A stretch of 22,795 nt of DNA from an uncultured Eubacteriales bacterium (GTDB lineage Bacteria > Bacillota > Clostridia > Monoglobales > Monoglobaceae): assembly GCA_900542675.1 (NCBI GenBank), contig UQOT01000027.1, positions 1-22,795 of the forward strand, read 5' to 3'. A program made the position numbers and the translations under genes. Position 1 is the first letter of the stretch, and each line of letters begins with the position of its first letter. Positions 22,367-22,795 of the stretch are shown piece after piece. Below the pieces are notes generated by a model. The model saw only the letters and a list, made by a program, of their open reading frames with translations. It did not search any database and had not been told where the DNA came from.

Positions 22367-22795
22367 ATGTTTAATAACATTCCCGAAGTTAAGCTGGGAA
22401 TTATCGCAGTCAGCCGTGACTGTTTCCCGATTGATCTCAGCAAAAAGAGATGTGCTAAAGTTGTAGATGCATGTGCTGCGAAGAAGATTGACATCTACGC
22501 TGCAAAGACTGTGGTTGAGAATGAAAACGATATGTTAAACGCGGTCAAAGAGGTTAACGATGCCGGTGTTAACGCACTCGTTGTATTTCTTGGCAACTTT
22601 GGTCCCGAAGGCCCTGAGACATATATCTGCAAGAACTTTGACGGACCGTGTATGTATGTTGCGGCTGCCGAGGAAACTCAGGATGATTTAATTGACGGCA
22701 GAGGCGATGCTTACTGCGGCGTGCTCAACGCATCATATAACTTGGGACTTAAAAATCTTAAGGCATACATACCCGAATATCCTGTCGGCCTGCCC
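22367..22795 (+). CDS. L-fucose/L-arabinose isomerase family protein (cut by window edge)
   Basis: The first 143 codons are present. The N-terminal domain (VKLGIIAVSRDCFPIDLSKK, ALVVFLGNFGPEGPET, AAAEETQDDLIDGRGDAYCG) matches the fucose isomerase-like fold, which converts aldoses and ketoses with a metal ion. The metal-binding residues of the family lie in the missing C-terminal part, so the substrate cannot be inferred. It starts at ATG 22367 with GGAGGT 8 bases upstream. It is transcribed divergently from the PucR-type regulator and has better codon quality than the element genes. Confidence 0.8.
   Translation, partial: MFNNIPEVKLGIIAVSRDCFPIDLSKKRCAKVVDACAAKKIDIYAAKTVVENENDMLNAVKEVNDAGVNALVVFLGNFGPEGPETYICKNFDGPCMYVAAAEETQDDLIDGRGDAYCGVLNASYNLGLKNLKAYIPEYPVGLP

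Noticed and set aside
1..22795. tRNA, rRNA, CRISPR arrays and known riboswitches
   Set aside because: I saw no cloverleaf, rRNA-like segment, repeat-spacer pattern or recognisable riboswitch core by eye; a covariance-model scan was not possible.

Overview
The window looks like part of a low-GC Clostridia (Firmicutes) chromosome. Supporting signs are GGAGG-type ribosome sites, sigma-A promoters, a divergent GyrB/GyrA-like pair, the greA-lysS pair, CtpA and a PucR-type regulator, and an AT-rich mobile element of Tn916-like layout. The genus cannot be read from the sequence. Nearly every gene lies on the minus strand.

Layout. (1) 1-674: a 5'-truncated phage portal gene running off the left edge. 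(2) 675-5591: a promoter, a single-pass membrane protein, and type IIA topoisomerase B and A subunits in one operon. (3) 5588-6473: debris, namely the C-terminal end of a GGDEF domain, decayed plus-strand reading frames, and two facing terminators. (4) About 6490-16943: a 10.45 kb integrated element inserted in the 3' end of lysS. (5) 16927-19018: lysS and greA under a perfect consensus promoter. (6) 19008-22204: a protein of unknown function, CtpA, a 31-residue membrane peptide and a PucR-type regulator. (7) 22303-22795: a divergent promoter and the start of an L-fucose/L-arabinose isomerase-family gene.

The element is the main discovery. Its Rep has the two-domain architecture of eukaryotic CRESS-DNA virus Reps (circovirus/geminivirus type): HUH endonuclease motifs I, II and III followed by an SF3-type helicase. 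Just upstream of rep is a perfect 15-bp stem whose 7-nt loop displays TAGTATTAC, the circovirus/nanovirus-type nonanucleotide. Two tandem ATGTAGC heptamers abut its 3' side, as origin iterons do in circoviruses. Rep is ATGA-coupled to an FtsK/TcpA-like DNA translocase, followed by an excisionase and a tyrosine integrase. No conventional relaxase or type IV secretion gene is present, so Rep may both replicate and mobilise the element. The cargo is a type III restriction-modification pair (mod-res) preceded by a small protein with a possible Cys-His-Asp triad.

The element carries its own lysS 3' end (codons for PTMKPIDK). The displaced chromosomal end (PTMKPIEQ and stop) lies at the other boundary, which maps the attachment sites. 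The integrase frame has two in-frame stops, so this copy is probably locked in place although rep, tcpA and the restriction genes look intact.
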